From contig BMUX01000005.1 of NCBI GenBank assembly GCA_014650415.1, positions 248,001 to 312,000 of the forward strand: DNA of 64,000 nt, in the 5' to 3' direction. The stretch is from Streptomyces spiroverticillatus (GTDB lineage Bacteria; Actinomycetota; Actinomycetes; Streptomycetales; Streptomycetaceae). Numbering within the stretch: the stretch's first letter is position 1; every line of letters starts with the position of its first letter. Positions 43,215-50,983 of the stretch are shown here, piece by piece. The notes under the pieces are model-generated. The model made no database searches. It was not told where the DNA came from and saw only the letters and a program-made list of their open reading frames with translations. Made by a program: the position numbers and the translations under genes.

Positions 43215-46052
43215 GTGAGCCACTCCCGAAGAACCGCATCCGCAGGTACGTCCCGAAGACACCGGACACGACGCCGGACACCCGGCACTGCCGCGCTCAT
43301 CGGCGTCGCAGCACTCACCGGCGTCACCCTGTCCGCCCCGGGCACCGCCCACGCCGCCCCGGACCCTTCGACGATCGAAGTGACGCCGGGCCGGGGCACC
43401 TCGACCCCGGCGCTGGTGCGCGGCCTCCGCGAGGCCGCGCCCGCCACCGGCAGCGCGCCGGACGCGGCCCGGACGTACCTGAGCCGCCAACAGGGCCGCT
43501 ACCGCATCGCCGACCCCATCCGCGACCTGACCCCGGCGGGCAGTACGGCCACCGGCGGCCAGGAGACCGTACGGCTCCAGCAGAAGCACCGGGGGGTGCC
43601 GGTGCTGGGCGGCCAGTACGTCGTACGGATGGAACGCAAGGGCGGCGAGCGGGTCGTCACCGGCACTTCGGGCAAATACTTCACCGGCCTGACCGCGAGT
43701 ACGACGCCGCAGGTCGAGGCCGCGCTGGCGGTCGAGCGCGCGGTGGACGCGACCCGCACCCGGCTCACCGAGCGGAAGTTCTCGGACGAGGACCCGGTGC
43801 TGGAGGGCACCGCACGCGGTCTGGTCGTCCTCCCGCAGGGCCCGGGCGTCCTCACCCACCACGTCACGGTGCGCGGCACCGACCCCGCGAGCGGCGAACC
43901 CGTGCTGAGCGAGGTGTACGTCGACGCACGCGCCGGGTATCCGGTGCTCCAGTACAGCGGCATCAAGACGTTCACCGCACCGCGCGCGGCGCAGGGGAAG
44001 CCGCCGCTCCGGGCCACGCAGGGCAGCGGCACCAAGCTGGACGGCAAACCCGTCACTCTCGACGTCGAGCGCGACGAGACACGCGGCCTGTACGTCCTGC
44101 GCGACCGCACCCGCCTCCCCCAGGACGACGGCTACGACCGCACGCTCTCGACCTGGGACGCACGCGGCAAGTGGGCGAGCGATGTGTCCGGGCGCTGGCC
44201 GGAGGGCATCCAGGAGTTCTCCTCCCCCACCCCCGCCTTCGGCGCGGACGCCACCGAGGCGGGCGCGGTCGACGCGCACTGGGGAGCGGCCCAGGTCTTC
44301 GACTACTTCAAGGCCAAGCACGGCCGCGACAGCCTCGACGGCCGGGGCATGACCATCAACTCCCTAGTGGGCATCAGCAGTTACGGCATGCCGTATGTGA
44401 ACGCCTTCTGGGACGGCCAGAAGATGGTGTACGGCATCGGCGACGAGGAGTACCTGCCGCTGTCGGCCGGCCTGGACGTCGTCGGCCACGAGATGACGCA
44501 CGCCGTCGTCGAGACGTCCGCGAACCTGGTCTACGCGGGCCAGTCCGGCGCGATGAACGAGGCGATCGCCGACTACTTCGGGAACGCGATCGAGACCGCC
44601 GCGTACGACGTCCCGGTGACCGACCCCGAGTCGGGCCTGGTCGGCGACCGCCTGTGCCGCACCAAGGGCCCGCGCGCGTGCGCCCTGCGCGACCTGGGCG
44701 ACGGCCGCACCACGACCGGCTCGTTCGTCGGCGTGGGATACGCCAACGACAACGGCGGCGTCCACCTCAACTCCACGATCTTCGGCGGCGCCCTGTGGGA
44801 CGCCCGCAAGGAACTGGGCGCCGACCTCGCCGACCGCATCGTCTACAAGGCACTGACCCAGTACCTCACCCCGGTCGACGGCTTCACCGAGGGCCGCACG
44901 GCCGTACTGGCAGCAGCGAAGGACCTGAAGGTGACGGCCGCCCAGCAGAAGGCCCTCGCCCGCGCCTTCACCGCGCACGGCATCGTCCCCGGCTGGGAGC
45001 AGGCCCTCGGCATCGATTCCGAGAAGCTGTTCGGCCGCGTCCAGACCGCCGACACGCACCTCGGCGCGGGCGGCGGCTGGTGGGCGGCCTCGAAGTCGAA
45101 CGAGTCGGGCTCGGAACCGTACTCCGTGTGGGCCGGACGCGTCGACGGCAAGGGGCAGAAGCTCCTGATGAGCCCCAACGACGGCCGCTACCACGTCAAT
45201 CCGGCCACCGACGGCAAGACGGTGGTCTGGCAGGCGGTCGGCCCCGGCGGCACGGAGGTCCTGTCCCGGCCGATCGCCGGCGGCGTGATCAAGAAGCTGT
45301 GGGAGGGCCGGGCCACCGGCAGCTCACTCGACGTCGACGGCGACCTGGTGGCGTTCGACTACTACAACCACGGCGGCCGCACGGGCGTGAAGTACCTGAG
45401 TCTGAAGGACCCTTCGAGGATCGAATCGATCGGCGGCGGCACCTACCACCGCGCGCACGGCTCCTCGGCACGCAACGGCAAGGTGGCCTACCAGGAACGG
45501 CGCCGGGTGTCCCTCACGAGCACGAGCACGGGCACGGGCACGGACACGACACGCGCCGCCGAATACTCCCTCGCCACACGCCTCCTCGACGTCGCGACCG
45601 GCGAGAACATCATCGTCCAGGAGAACCCGAGCGGCACCAGCCTCGGCCCGACCGCCCTCAACGGAACCCACCTCTTCTGGCTCCTGGACGACGGCTCGGC
45701 GGAAGGCAGGACCACTCTGCGCCGCGCCGACCTCTCCGGCACCAACATCGTCGACCTCACCCCTCAGACGGGCCCGAACGCCCTCAACATGTACGATCTG
45801 ACGGTCTCCTCGGACACAGTCACCGTCGGCGCGTACGTCCCCGACACCGAGATCCGGAACGAGTCGACCGCCAAGCTCCACCAGTTCGCGGCCTCGGGCG
45901 CACCGGACCCGTACAGGGGCCGCGTCTCCTGCAACCGCGGCGAACAGACCGCCGCAGCAGCAGCATCCGGAACCCAGGTCATCTGGCTCGACGCGACAAC
46001 CGGCACCCCGGACGTCGTGACCCGAAAGTCCCCAAGGGGTCGCTGCGGCTAG
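43215..46052 (+). CDS. Secreted M4-family (thermolysin-like) metalloprotease with C-terminal propeller-like domain
   Basis: A 945-residue prepro-enzyme. The signal peptide is long, ending near APGTAHA-AP. FTP and PepSY-type prodomains follow (TVRLQQKHRGVPVLGGQYVVR, then YVDARAGYPVLQY). The peptidase has HEMTH at 425-429, the third zinc ligand Glu449 (NEAIADYFG) and the downstream GGVHLNSTIFGGALW with the transition-state histidine. After the peptidase domain, from about residue 610, comes a 330-residue segment with repeated WQAVGPGG and DLVAFDYYN-type motifs, probably a TolB-like beta-propeller. The usual M4 tail is shorter, so this is an extended form. The GTG at 43215 follows a G-rich purine run. 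Confidence 0.92.
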   Translation: MSHSRRTASAGTSRRHRTRRRTPGTAALIGVAALTGVTLSAPGTAHAAPDPSTIEVTPGRGTSTPALVRGLREAAPATGSAPDAARTYLSRQQGRYRIADPIRDLTPAGSTATGGQETVRLQQKHRGVPVLGGQYVVRMERKGGERVVTGTSGKYFTGLTASTTPQVEAALAVERAVDATRTRLTERKFSDEDPVLEGTARGLVVLPQGPGVLTHHVTVRGTDPASGEPVLSEVYVDARAGYPVLQYSGIKTFTAPRAAQGKPPLRATQGSGTKLDGKPVTLDVERDETRGLYVLRDRTRLPQDDGYDRTLSTWDARGKWASDVSGRWPEGIQEFSSPTPAFGADATEAGAVDAHWGAAQVFDYFKAKHGRDSLDGRGMTINSLVGISSYGMPYVNAFWDGQKMVYGIGDEEYLPLSAGLDVVGHEMTHAVVETSANLVYAGQSGAMNEAIADYFGNAIETAAYDVPVTDPESGLVGDRLCRTKGPRACALRDLGDGRTTTGSFVGVGYANDNGGVHLNSTIFGGALWDARKELGADLADRIVYKALTQYLTPVDGFTEGRTAVLAAAKDLKVTAAQQKALARAFTAHGIVPGWEQALGIDSEKLFGRVQTADTHLGAGGGWWAASKSNESGSEPYSVWAGRVDGKGQKLLMSPNDGRYHVNPATDGKTVVWQAVGPGGTEVLSRPIAGGVIKKLWEGRATGSSLDVDGDLVAFDYYNHGGRTGVKYLSLKDPSRIESIGGGTYHRAHGSSARNGKVAYQERRRVSLTSTSTGTGTDTTRAAEYSLATRLLDVATGENIIVQENPSGTSLGPTALNGTHLFWLLDDGSAEGRTTLRRADLSGTNIVDLTPQTGPNALNMYDLTVSSDTVTVGAYVPDTEIRNESTAKLHQFAASGAPDPYRGRVSCNRGEQTAAAAASGTQVIWLDATTGTPDVVTRKSPRGRCG

Positions 46053-46109
46053 CGCCCCTTCAGGGGCGGGACCGGGGCGAAATCGGGGGTCCGGGGGCGG
46101 AGCCCCCGG
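46047..46109. terminator. Terminator hairpin within intergenic repeat
   Basis: After the protease stop, a C4-G4 stem is followed by CCGGGGGC (46091-46098) pairing with GCCCCCGG (46102-46109). The surrounding phrases match the repeat at 12400-12450. It separates the protease transcript from the riboswitch. Confidence 0.75.
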
Positions 46110-46124
46110 CCTCCACCCCAACCC

Positions 46125-46290
46125 ACCCCCACCCACCCACTAAGCTGCAAGAACTCCACGGGGGAAGCCGGTCAAAATCCGGCGCTGACCCGCAACGGTA
46201 GGCGGACCCCAAGACCCCGCAAGCCCGATCACCCGCGGAGCGACCCGCACGAGTCAATTCGCCGTGGACTGCGAAAGACGCTGCACCGAA
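46125..46290 (+). ncRNA. Cobalamin riboswitch
   Basis: The leader contains GGGGGAAGCCGGTCAAAATC and CGGCGCTGACCCGCAACGGT, the conserved B12-box core (GGGAA.CCGGTG...TCCGGC.C.GACCCGCAACTGT). It is followed by a CAAGCCCGATCACCCGCGG segment corresponding to the L5-L13/P-helix region. Placed directly before an ABC importer operon, it should repress expression when adenosylcobalamin is plentiful. The 5' and 3' limits are approximate. Confidence 0.9.
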
Positions 46291-46364
46291 GGCGTCCCGC
46301 ACGCCCCGGCCCGCCGCTTCCCTCGCCGTACCCCCACGGCCCGAGGCGAAAGCGATCCTGCCCC

Positions 46365-47462
46365 GTGGCCACCTCCGTCTCCACCGCACGCCATCCCGTC
46401 ACGGCACGCACCGGCCCCGCGCCACCCCGCCGAATGCCCCTTCCCCTCCTCGTCCCCGCCCTCCTCGCCGCGACACTCGTCTCCCTCGTCTGCGGCGCCG
46501 GCCTCGGCGCGTCCGGCCTGACCTGGTCAGAAGTCCTGCGCTACCTGTGGGCGGGGCTGAGCGGCGGCTCCATATCCCCGGACGAGGTCCCCGCGTACAC
46601 GATCGTCTGGGAGCTGCGCTTCCCCCGCGCCGTCCTCGCCGCCGTCGTCGGCGCGGGTCTGTCCGCGATCGGCATCGCCGTGCAGGCCATGGTCCGCAAC
46701 GCCCTCGCCGACCCGTTCGTCCTGGGCATCTCCTCGGGCGCGGCCGTCGGCGCGAACGCCGTCCTGCTCTTCGGGGCGCTCGGCGCACTCGGCGTGTGGG
46801 CGCTGTCGACAGCGGCCTTCGTCTCCGCGCTCGCCGCGATGGCCCTCGTGTACGCCGTCGCGCGCACCCCGCGCGGTCTGACACCTCTGCGTCTCGTCCT
46901 CACCGGCACCGCCATGTACTACGGCTTCTCGGCCATCACCACCTTCATGGTGTTCGCCGCCGAACGCGGCGAGGCGGCCCGCTCCGCCATGATGTGGCTG
47001 CTGGGCAGTCTGGGCGGCGCGAGCTGGGGCTCCGTGCCCATCGCGGCCGTGGCGGTGTGCGGGGGTCTGGCCCATCTCGCGTGGTCCGCGCGCCGGTTGA
47101 ACGCCCTCGCGATGGGCGACGAGACCGCCGCCGCGCTCGGGGTCGACGCGGGCCGGTTCCGTAAAGAACTCTTCGTCGTGTGCGCGGCCGTGACCGGTGC
47201 GGTGGTCGCGGTCAGCGGGGCGATCGGCTTCGTGGGGCTGATGGTTCCGCATGCGGTACGGATGCTGGTGGGCGCCGACCACCGGCGGCTGCTGGCGGTG
47301 GCACCGCTGCTCGGCGCACTGCTGCTGATCTGGGTCGACGTGCTGTCGCGCACCGTCCTCGCACCCGTCGAACTGCCGGTCGGCGTGCTGACGGCGGCGG
47401 TCGGGGTGCCCTGCTTCGTCCTGCTGATGCGGCGCAACTCGTACAGCTTCGGGGGCGCGTGA
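46365..47462 (+). CDS. BtuC-type ABC permease (FecCD family), vitamin B12 import
   Basis: A 365-residue permease with about ten spans. LRFPRAVLAAVVGAGLSAIG is followed by QAMVRNALADPFVLGISSGA, the diagnostic FecCD segment, and GAIGFVGLMVPHAVRMLVGA is the ATPase-contact loop. The riboswitch directly upstream indicates cobalamin (or a precursor) as substrate rather than a siderophore. The GTG at 46365 is used, with only a weak purine run upstream; an internal ATG at 46433 is an alternative. The stop overlaps the first micro-ORF by TGATG. Confidence 0.92.
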   Translation: MATSVSTARHPVTARTGPAPPRRMPLPLLVPALLAATLVSLVCGAGLGASGLTWSEVLRYLWAGLSGGSISPDEVPAYTIVWELRFPRAVLAAVVGAGLSAIGIAVQAMVRNALADPFVLGISSGAAVGANAVLLFGALGALGVWALSTAAFVSALAAMALVYAVARTPRGLTPLRLVLTGTAMYYGFSAITTFMVFAAERGEAARSAMMWLLGSLGGASWGSVPIAAVAVCGGLAHLAWSARRLNALAMGDETAAALGVDAGRFRKELFVVCAAVTGAVVAVSGAIGFVGLMVPHAVRMLVGADHRRLLAVAPLLGALLLIWVDVLSRTVLAPVELPVGVLTAAVGVPCFVLLMRRNSYSFGGA

Positions 47463-47532
47463 TGCGTACTCGTCACCGTGTCGCCGGAGGTGCCTGATGC
47501 GTACCGAAAACAACGGCTCCGGAGGTGCCTGA
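47462..47532 (+). repeat. 35-nt tandem repeat forming two coupled 11-codon micro-ORFs
   Basis: Three ATG codons occur at exactly 35-nt spacing (47462, 47497, 47532); the last is the ATPase start. The first gives MRTRHRVAGGA-stop and the second MRTENNGSGGA-stop. Each stop overlaps the next ATG as TGATG, and each carries GGAGGT 5 nt before the next ATG. The third unit resembles the start of the ATPase gene, so the array looks like tandem duplication of the gene's 5' end and its ribosome-binding site. Confidence 0.85.
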
Positions 47533-48311
47533 TGCATATCGAAACGACAGCCCTCTCCGTCGAGATCTCCGGCGCCCGCCTCGTCCAGGACATCTCGCTG
47601 CACGCCGCCACCGGCCAGTTCGTCGGGCTGGTCGGTCCGAACGGCAGCGGCAAGTCCACCCTCCTGCGCACCGTCTACCGCGCCCTGCGCCCGACCTCCG
47701 GCAGCGTCCTCCTCGACGGCGACGACCTGTACGGCATGAGCGCGCGGGAGAGCGCGCGCCGGCTGGCCGCGCTGCCCCAGGAGGCCACCACCGAGTTCGA
47801 CTTCACGGTCGCCGAGGTGGTCGCGATGGGCCGCGTCCCGCACCAGCGCGCCCTGGCCCGCGCCACTGCCGAGGACCTCGACACCTGCACCACGGCCCTC
47901 GCCCAGGTGGGCGCCGCGCACCTCGCCGACCGGGGTTACCTCACCCTCTCCGGCGGCGAGAAGCAGCGCGTCCTGATCGCCCGCGCGCTCGCGCAGCAGC
48001 CGCGCGCCCTGATCCTCGACGAGCCCACCAACCACCTGGACATCGCCCAGCAGCTGGAGGTCCTCTCCCTGGTGCGCGGCAGCGGCCTGACCGTCCTCAC
48101 CGCACTCCACGACCTCAACCTCGCCGCGCTGCACTGCGATCTGCTGTACGTCATCGAGTCCGGCCGCATCGTGGCCTCCGGCCCTCCGCACGACGTGCTG
48201 ACCCCGGACCTCCTCGCGGACGTCTTCGGCGTACGGGCCCACCGTGTCCGGCACCCGGAGACCGGCGCGGTGCAGCTCCTCTTCGACCGCCTCCTGCCCA
48301 CCCCTTCCTAA
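47532..48311 (+). CDS. BtuD-type ABC ATP-binding protein
   Basis: A 259-residue ATPase. Walker A is GLVGPNGSGKSTLLRTVYRA, the signature YLTLSGGEKQRVLIA, Walker B LILDEPTNHLD and the H-loop LTALHDLNLA. It pairs with the FecCD permease. The ATG at 47532 overlaps the micro-ORF stop and has GGAGGT 5 nt upstream. The C-terminal part (VFGVRAHRVRHPETGAVQLLF) is typical of B12/siderophore ATPases. Confidence 0.93.
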   Translation: MHIETTALSVEISGARLVQDISLHAATGQFVGLVGPNGSGKSTLLRTVYRALRPTSGSVLLDGDDLYGMSARESARRLAALPQEATTEFDFTVAEVVAMGRVPHQRALARATAEDLDTCTTALAQVGAAHLADRGYLTLSGGEKQRVLIARALAQQPRALILDEPTNHLDIAQQLEVLSLVRGSGLTVLTALHDLNLAALHCDLLYVIESGRIVASGPPHDVLTPDLLADVFGVRAHRVRHPETGAVQLLFDRLLPTPS

Positions 48312-48326
48312 GGACCCCCGCACCTC

Positions 48327-49361
48327 ATGCGCACCCGCACCCTCCCCCTCGCCGCACTGCTCCTGACCTCCCTGGTCTCCCTCACCTCCCTCACTGCCTG
48401 CGGCGCCCAGGTCACCGACGCCAAGCCCGACGCCAAGCCGTCCGGCGACTCCCACTACCCCGTCACGATCACCAACTGCGGCGAGAAGCAGACGTACACG
48501 AAGGCCCCGCAGCGGGTGGTCACGAACGACGTCGGCATCACCGAGATCATGTTCGCGCTCGGCCTGGAGAAACACATGGCGGGCTTCGTGATGCCGGACG
48601 ACAAGGGCGACCTGACCTCCGTCCCCTGGAAGGACGGCTACACGAAGACGAAGTGGCTCTCCAAGAAGCAGATCAACAAGGAGATGGCCCTGGACGCCCG
48701 CGCCGACCTGGTCTTCGCGGGCTGGAACTACGGCTTCAACGAGGGCGAGGGCTTCACCCCGCCCGACCTGAAGAAGGTCGGCATCGGCTCCTACCTCCTG
48801 AGCGAGTCCTGCCGCAACGGCACGAACGCCCAGTCGCGCGGCGTCATGCCGCCCCTGGACGCCCTCTACACGGACCTGCGCAACCTGGGCCGTGTCTTCG
48901 CGGTCGAGGACCGGGCAGAGTCCCTGATCACAAAGTTCCGCAAGCAGGTGGCGGACGCGGAGTCCAAGGCCCTGAAGGGCGCGGACCGCCCCCGCGTCTT
49001 CCTCTACGACGCGGGCACGGACAAGCCGTTCACCTCGGGCCTGTACGCGGCGCCGCACGACATCATCACGCGGGCGGGCGGCGACCACGTGATGAAGGAC
49101 CTGAAGGACAGCTGGGCGACGGTCGGCTGGGAAACGGTGGTCGAACGCGACCCCGAGGTCATCGTGATCAACAACTACGGCGACACCACGGCCGCCCAGA
49201 AGCGCGCCTTCCTGAAGTCCTACGCCCCACTCAAGAACGTCTCCGCGATCAAAAACGACCGCATCGTCGTCCTCGACTACGCAGAACTGGTCGAAAGCCC
49301 CCGCAATCCGGAGGCAATCGCATCTCTGGCGGCGAACTTGCGCAAGCTGATGGGCAAGTAA
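48327..49361 (+). CDS. BtuF-like periplasmic-binding lipoprotein
   Basis: A 344-residue substrate-binding protein of the helical-backbone (class III) type. The signal ends in the lipobox LTSLTACG. YPVTITNCGEKQTYTKAPQRVV leads into VTNDVGITEIMFALGLEKHM, typical of the B12/Fe-siderophore binding family. The C-terminal AELVESPRNPEAIASLAANL also fits. It comes 15 bp after the ATPase gene and completes the riboswitch-controlled importer. It has no distinct B12 marker, so the substrate assignment rests on the riboswitch. Confidence 0.9.
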   Translation: MRTRTLPLAALLLTSLVSLTSLTACGAQVTDAKPDAKPSGDSHYPVTITNCGEKQTYTKAPQRVVTNDVGITEIMFALGLEKHMAGFVMPDDKGDLTSVPWKDGYTKTKWLSKKQINKEMALDARADLVFAGWNYGFNEGEGFTPPDLKKVGIGSYLLSESCRNGTNAQSRGVMPPLDALYTDLRNLGRVFAVEDRAESLITKFRKQVADAESKALKGADRPRVFLYDAGTDKPFTSGLYAAPHDIITRAGGDHVMKDLKDSWATVGWETVVERDPEVIVINNYGDTTAAQKRAFLKSYAPLKNVSAIKNDRIVVLDYAELVESPRNPEAIASLAANLRKLMGK

Positions 49362-49411
49362 GCGACGGCTTGACAACCGGCGTTGTCAGTCCCTGCGGGC
49401 ACACTGACGCC

Positions 49412-50467
49412 ATGAACACCACCGAGCCCGCATGGGTGGAGTCGCTGGGCGGCCCCCTGATCGTCGTCCCCGTGTCAGTGTTGCCCGCCTGGCACGGCTC
49501 GACATCGTCCGAATCCACCACGCCCCCGGACGACTACGACCGCGCCTGCGCGGTGGACGACGCCCTCTCCGCGGCGATACCCGTGCACGGCACAGGCGTA
49601 CAGGCCCTGGTCCTGGCCGACGAACCCGCCACCACCTGCTACCTCCCCGAGCACCGGGCCTTCCTCCGCTGGCTGGGCGCCGAGTCGACGGAAGACCTCA
49701 TATCAGCGGCGGAGACCGTGCTCGCCGACCCCGCCACGGCGTGGGACGACTGCGGCTCCTGGACGACGGACGGACCGGCTGTCCTCATGGACGCCGTCGC
49801 ATCGGGCTCCGAAGTCTCAGCCTCGGAACCTGACTTCGAACAGGCCCCGGTGCCGGTGCCCGCCGGCCGGTGGCGGGTCCGTGCAGTCCACACCGAGGTC
49901 GACGCGGGCACCTGGGTCGGCCTGGTCCAACTGCTCCCGCCGGAAAGCTGCCCCGACGCGCCGTCGCCCGGCGACGGTGAACTGGTACTCCAGGCATGGG
50001 GGCAGGTCACCGCGTGGCTGGAGGCACATGCCCGGGTTGCGGCTGTCCCCTTCCTCCTCGGCCCCGCCGGGATGGAGCGTGTTCATGGGGACCGCGTGCA
50101 CCTGGCGGAATCGGTGGCCCGAGCAGCACCCGAGGATCCCGGCTTCGTGCTCTGGCGCAGGGAGTGGGTGCCGCTTGCGGCGACGGCCGACGACTACGCC
50201 GGGGCGTTCCTCGACACCAGCACCGGAGCCGTCGGTTCCTGGAGCGAGGCCGAGGGGGCGACCGAGAACACGTACCCCTCGCTGGCGGCCTTCCTCCAGG
50301 ACCTGGCGGACGGCATGCCGGGGTTCGGACGGCCTGTGCACCCACGCCCCGAGGACGCCCCGCTGCGCGACTGGGCCCATGCGAACGGCTTCCTCGTCAA
50401 CGATCGGGGCCGCGTCCCGAGCTCGATACGGGAGGCGTACGAGAGGGCTGAGGGCCATCGGGAGTGA
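49412..50467 (+). CDS. Imm21-like / SUKH-like / Lsr2-tail fusion protein
   Basis: A 351-residue cytosolic protein with three recognisable parts. Residues 1 to about 110 (TEPAWVESLGGPLIVVPVSV, then YLPEHRAFLRWLGAE) match the Imm21 family. The middle (REWVPLAATADDYAGAFLDT, then YPSLAAFLQDL) is SUKH/SMI1-like. The last 40 residues (LRDWAHANGFLVNDRGRVPS, then IREAYERA) closely follow the C-terminal DNA-binding domain of Lsr2 (IR.WAR.NG..VS.RGRIP..V..A). Fusing an immunity-type domain with an AT-hook-like Lsr2 tail is unusual. ATG 49412. It follows the B12 importer but probably has its own promoter, and no toxin gene is adjacent. Confidence 0.8.
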   Translation: MNTTEPAWVESLGGPLIVVPVSVLPAWHGSTSSESTTPPDDYDRACAVDDALSAAIPVHGTGVQALVLADEPATTCYLPEHRAFLRWLGAESTEDLISAAETVLADPATAWDDCGSWTTDGPAVLMDAVASGSEVSASEPDFEQAPVPVPAGRWRVRAVHTEVDAGTWVGLVQLLPPESCPDAPSPGDGELVLQAWGQVTAWLEAHARVAAVPFLLGPAGMERVHGDRVHLAESVARAAPEDPGFVLWRREWVPLAATADDYAGAFLDTSTGAVGSWSEAEGATENTYPSLAAFLQDLADGMPGFGRPVHPRPEDAPLRDWAHANGFLVNDRGRVPSSIREAYERAEGHRE

Positions 50468-50468
50468 C

Positions 50469-50483
50469 GCAGGGGCGCCCTGC
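50469..50483. terminator. Short hairpin between convergent genes
   Basis: GCAGGG pairs with CCCTGC around GCG, directly after the fusion-protein stop and before the convergent hypothetical gene. Confidence 0.55.
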
Positions 50484-50507
50484 AGGCTCCCGCCGAACCC
50501 ATCGGCC

Positions 50508-50951
50508 TCAGGCGATGAAGCCCCCGTTCGGCGTCCGGCCGAAGGCCGCCGCCAGGACGGGAGCCAGGTCCGCCTCGGGGACGGCGGCCCGTACCTCGGG
50601 AAGCACCCGGGCGAAGTCCTCGTCCGTGATGACGCCGAGGTGCTCCTGCCTCAACCCGTATATGACCTGCACGAGTTCCGGCCGGAGCCCCATCCAGTCC
50701 CGGCTGGTGCGGACCTCCTCCGCCACCTGTTCCATGAACCACCGCATGACCTCGTACGGAACGTGCACGTGCCCCGCGCCCGGATCGAAGCACACGGTGG
50801 GTTCCCGGGCCGGGTCCTCGTCGGGGACGATCGCGAGCGCCACGGTGCGCTGGTCGGCGACGCGGTCCAGTTCCAGGTACCAGGCGTCGTCGGGCACGGA
50901 GTAGAGGACGGTGATCGCATAGTCGCCGTCGGCGTGCGGGAGATGGGGCAT
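50508..50951 (-). CDS. Hypothetical protein, 147 aa
   Basis: A 147-residue soluble protein starting MPHLPHADGDYAITVLYSVP. It has a beta-rich N-terminal half and a helical C-terminal half (HVPYEVMRWFMEQVAEEVRT, then LVQVIYGLRQEH). No signal or motif is recognised. The ATG at 50951 is 32 bp after the stop of the vWA/HExxH gene on the same strand, so it is probably the last gene of that operon. Confidence 0.7.
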   Translation of the reverse strand: MPHLPHADGDYAITVLYSVPDDAWYLELDRVADQRTVALAIVPDEDPAREPTVCFDPGAGHVHVPYEVMRWFMEQVAEEVRTSRDWMGLRPELVQVIYGLRQEHLGVITDEDFARVLPEVRAAVPEADLAPVLAAAFGRTPNGGFIA

Positions 50952-50983
50952 GTCCGCATGCTGTCCGGCCGGCGCACCGCCCG

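Noticed and set aside
46365..49361. Siderophore importer
   Set aside because: Possible from the proteins alone, but the cobalamin riboswitch at 46125-46290 makes B12 import more likely.
46526..49376. A 949-codon antisense frame over the B12 importer
   Set aside because: The importer proteins carry all ABC motifs; the antisense translation has none.
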